Origin: Eubacteriales bacterium
GTDB taxonomy: Bacteria > Bacillota_A > Clostridia > Christensenellales > Aristaeellaceae
Reading direction: 5' to 3'
Length of the DNA stretch: 8,145 nt
Assembly: GCA_029974855.1 (NCBI GenBank)
Contig: JARKQO010000156.1
Location: forward strand, 1-8,145
Below are positions 6,479 through 8,145 of the stretch, piece after piece. The notes under the pieces were generated by a model, which was not told where the DNA came from, searched no databases, and worked only from the letters and a program-made list of their open reading frames with translations. A program made the position numbers and the translations under genes. Numbering within the stretch: the first letter of the stretch is position 1; each line of letters begins with the position of its first letter.

Positions 6479-7867
6479 ATGACCGTTTTCACCCGCCGCC
6501 TCCTGGCCTTTTTGCTGCTGCTCAGCCTTGTGGGCCAGCCCCTTCTTTCCCTTGGGGAGGATGTGGACTTCATCGCCGAGGGGGATTCGGAGCTTGCCAA
6601 TCTGCAGGACGACCCGGACGCTCTCCAGGCCCAGGAGGAGGATTCCCAGGACCAGAAGGAGAAATACGTGGCCACGGCCTCCGTGGATTTGAAAATGCGC
6701 AGGGGCCCGGGCCGGGAGTATTACGGCGCCGGCCAGGTGCTCAAGGGCGATTTGGTGTATATTTTGGAGCTGGGGGAGGAGTGGAGCAAAATCCGCACCC
6801 AGCGGAACACCGGCTATGTGCTTACCCAGTATCTGAAAGACCTGCGGGATTACGACGCCAGCCGGGGCGTGGTGGGGGATGCCGCCAACCCGACCCGGGA
6901 GCCGCTGTCCATCACGGTGGGAACCGGCGATTCCTCTTTTAAGCAGGGCTACAAGGCCACCACCGTAAAGACCGCCGTGATGCGGGCCGAGCCCGACGAC
7001 CGCAGCCGGGGCCTCACCAGCATTCCCACCTACCGGGACGTCATCGTCAGCCATGTCCAGGGGGATTGGAGCTACGCCCAGTACAAGGGCTACACCGGCT
7101 ATATCCTCAACACCGCTTTGTTCAAATGGGACCGGATCGACCCCTATGCCGGCCCCATCCCGGGGAACATCGTGTATCCCACTTTGGCCTTTGTGAAGCA
7201 CACCACCGATATCCTGGATTATCACAACACCCGCAAAAAGCCTAAGATCCTGAAAACCATCAACCCCGGCTCCGCCATCTGCGTGGAAGCGCCGGATGAG
7301 CAAGGCCGCTATAAAACCCCCTACTGGCGCGTCACCGGGTACGTCACCCAGGAGGACATCGCCTATACCATGGACGTGGTTCCCTGGGAGGAGGCCCAGG
7401 TGGGGGACCTGATCAGCGTGATGACCACCTACTACGGGGTGGGCGTCAGCACCCTGAATTTCCAGGGCCGCAACTGGAACATCTACCTGTCCACCTCCAT
7501 GATCTCCGGGTCCGTGCTGCAGCCGGGGGCCCAGTTCAACGTGAACCAATGCATCGGCCCCTACCGCAGGTCCACGGGGTACAAAACCGCTCCCATCGCC
7601 AGCCCCACGGCCTTGGTGGGATACGGCGGTGGCACCTGCCAGGTGAACACCACCCTGTACAACACTTTGATCCAGGTGCCCATTTTGGTGAACCACCGCA
7701 AGGTCCACGCCAACGTGGGGGCCCTGTACGCCCTCAAGGGCTTTGACGCGGCGGTGGGCGGCGGCGACATCAACATGATCTTCACCAACACCTTGCCCTA
7801 TGCCATCCGCTTCAACTTCTTCATGAGCGACGGGGTGCTGACCTGCTGTATCTTCCGGGCAGCCTGA
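6479..7867 (+). CDS. Secreted SH3-repeat / VanW domain cell-wall protein
   Basis: This 462-residue protein has a signal peptide (about 1-26: RR then LLAFLLLLSLVG) with no lipobox cysteine, so it is probably exported and soluble or wall-bound. An acidic linker (27-62) leads to bacterial SH3-like domains at about 63-120 (MRRGPGREYYG...GYVLTQYL) and 158-218 (MRAEP...GYTGYILNTALF), and a more divergent third at about 231-307. SH3b domains usually bind peptidoglycan. The C-terminal part (about 318-455) is a VanW domain: PGAQFNVNQCIG, then GGGTCQVNTTLYN (G383-G385, C387, Q388), H-K-VH and GFDAAV. VanW is named from a vancomycin-resistance cluster, but its biochemical role is not settled and its presence does not imply resistance. 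ATG 6479 has AAGGAG 7 nt upstream. It has its own promoter and terminator. A role in wall remodelling or spore/envelope physiology is inferred. Confidence 0.9.
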   Translation: MTVFTRRLLAFLLLLSLVGQPLLSLGEDVDFIAEGDSELANLQDDPDALQAQEEDSQDQKEKYVATASVDLKMRRGPGREYYGAGQVLKGDLVYILELGEEWSKIRTQRNTGYVLTQYLKDLRDYDASRGVVGDAANPTREPLSITVGTGDSSFKQGYKATTVKTAVMRAEPDDRSRGLTSIPTYRDVIVSHVQGDWSYAQYKGYTGYILNTALFKWDRIDPYAGPIPGNIVYPTLAFVKHTTDILDYHNTRKKPKILKTINPGSAICVEAPDEQGRYKTPYWRVTGYVTQEDIAYTMDVVPWEEAQVGDLISVMTTYYGVGVSTLNFQGRNWNIYLSTSMISGSVLQPGAQFNVNQCIGPYRRSTGYKTAPIASPTALVGYGGGTCQVNTTLYNTLIQVPILVNHRKVHANVGALYALKGFDAAVGGGDINMIFTNTLPYAIRFNFFMSDGVLTCCIFRAA

Positions 7868-8014
7868 CCCCAGGGCCTTCGATCCGGACCTTCGCTCATC
7901 GCAGCCCGCACTGCCGTTTGGCTGCTCGCCTCAGGTCCCACCTCTCGTTCGCTTTTGCCTACGGCAAAGGGCCCACAGGGCCCACGGCTCACTGGCGGTG
8001 CCCTGGACCCACCT
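7868..8014. repeat. Structured GC-rich 3' region, possibly an interspersed repeat
   Basis: This non-coding stretch holds nested inverted repeats: GGACCT (7886-7891) with AGGTCC (7933-7938), enclosing GCAGCC (7901-7906) with GGCTGC (7920-7925). A small hairpin TTTGCC-TAC-GGCAAA lies at 7954-7968. There is a tandem GGGCCCAC (7969-7976, 7978-7985). A 14-mer at 7932-7945 recurs at 8003-8016 with 12 of 14 bases identical. It lies between the VanW stop and its terminator, so it would be in the mRNA 3' end. That it is a genome-wide repeat is only a guess from its character. Confidence 0.35.
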
Positions 8015-8048
8015 CTGGCGGCGCAAAGCGCCGCCAGTATTTTTGTAT
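8015..8048 (+). terminator. Intrinsic terminator of the SH3/VanW gene
   Basis: CTGGCGGCGC (8015-8024) and GCGCCGCCAG (8028-8037) form a perfect 10-bp stem around AAA, followed by TATTTTTGT. It lies about 150 nt after the stop at 7867, a long 3' leader-out. Confidence 0.85.
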
Positions 8049-8056
8049 CTGGAAGC

Positions 8057-8086
8057 AAAAATGGACAGGATCGCTTCCTGCCCATT
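8057..8086 (-). terminator. Minus-strand intrinsic terminator for a gene entering from the right
   Basis: Read on the minus strand, AATGGGCAGGA (8086-8076) pairs with TCCTGTCCATT (8070-8060) with one G-U pair around a 5-nt loop, and is followed by a run of five T (8061-8057). On the plus strand the same stem has an A-C mismatch and no T-run, so the orientation is minus. Confidence 0.6.
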
Positions 8087-8114
8087 CAACAAATCCCCGA
8101 GAGGGGTTCTTCCC

Positions 8115-8144
8115 TTATTTTACCAGCTTTGCTATGGATTCCCT
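8115..8144 (-). CDS. Possible C-terminal end of a minus-strand gene (partial)
   Basis: One minus-strand frame is open from the right edge for nine codons (RESIAKLVK) and stops at TAA (8117-8115), 28 nt before the minus-facing terminator. A terminator in this direction implies a gene ending here. Another frame stays open to TGA at 8088-8086, which touches the hairpin and is less likely. Nine residues are too few to name a family. Confidence 0.35.
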   Translation of the reverse strand, partial: RESIAKLVK

Positions 8145-8145
8145 G

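Noticed and set aside
6416..7708. Long minus-strand open frame (430 codons) opposite the SH3/VanW gene
   Set aside because: It is an antisense shadow: it covers the strong promoter and ribosome site of a clear plus-strand gene and shows no recognisable domain.
6479..7867. VanW gene as a vancomycin-resistance determinant
   Set aside because: No vanA/B ligase, vanH, vanX or regulator genes are present; VanW domains are common in Bacillota without resistance.
7798..8085. Small minus-strand open frame of 95 codons past the VanW gene
   Set aside because: It begins across a terminator, overlaps the VanW 3' end, has no clear ribosome site and is Arg/Pro/Ala-rich. It reads like the translation of repeat DNA.
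8095..8106. CCCC-GAGA-GGGG mini-hairpin near the right edge
   Set aside because: A 4-bp stem without a T-run is common by chance and not a terminator.

Overview
The window looks like chromosomal DNA from a GC-rich Bacillota, most likely a Clostridia-type gut lineage (Oscillospirales or Christensenellales are my guess). The lineage is inferred from the gene families: RadA next to a YacL-type PIN/TRAM membrane protein, a VanW-domain wall protein with SH3-like repeats, and a DUF6020 membrane protein. Strong AAGGAG-type Shine-Dalgarno sites, GTG/TTG starts and near-consensus sigma-A promoters point the same way. GC content looks like roughly 60-65% by eye; I did not compute it. There are no tRNA or rRNA genes, CRISPR arrays, transposases or phage genes.

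Layout. (1) Positions 2-208 are the C-terminal end of an unidentified plus-strand gene, followed closely by a DUF6020-like polytopic membrane protein (247-2142). (2) A metallophosphoesterase with a membrane anchor lies on the minus strand (2155-3237) and converges on DUF6020 with only 12 nt between the stops. (3) A 444-nt divergent intergenic region (3238-3681) carries a promoter in each direction, a 17-bp operator-like palindrome and two stem-loops, one of them in the radA leader. (4) radA starts at a TTG at 3682 and is followed after 36 nt by a yacL-like PIN/TRAM gene (5095-6276). The two probably form an operon that ends at a strong intrinsic terminator (about 6315-6358). (5) A consensus promoter (6394-6422) drives a secreted SH3/VanW cell-wall protein (6479-7867). 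It is followed by a structured 3' region and an intrinsic terminator (8015-8044). (6) The right edge has a second terminator facing the minus strand, which suggests that a minus-strand gene ends at about 8115.

How the genes fit together. radA (recombination branch migration) and yacL are a conserved Firmicutes neighbourhood, but in Bacillus they are separated by the c-di-AMP synthase gene disA and preceded by the ctsR-clpC genes. Here disA is absent from between them and the clp genes are not upstream. The SH3/VanW and DUF6020 proteins are envelope functions with their own transcription units. I see no convincing new multi-gene system. The points most worth a second look are the metallophosphoesterase with altered metal motifs, the missing disA, the palindrome and leader hairpin between the divergent genes, and the structured, possibly repetitive DNA downstream of the VanW gene.
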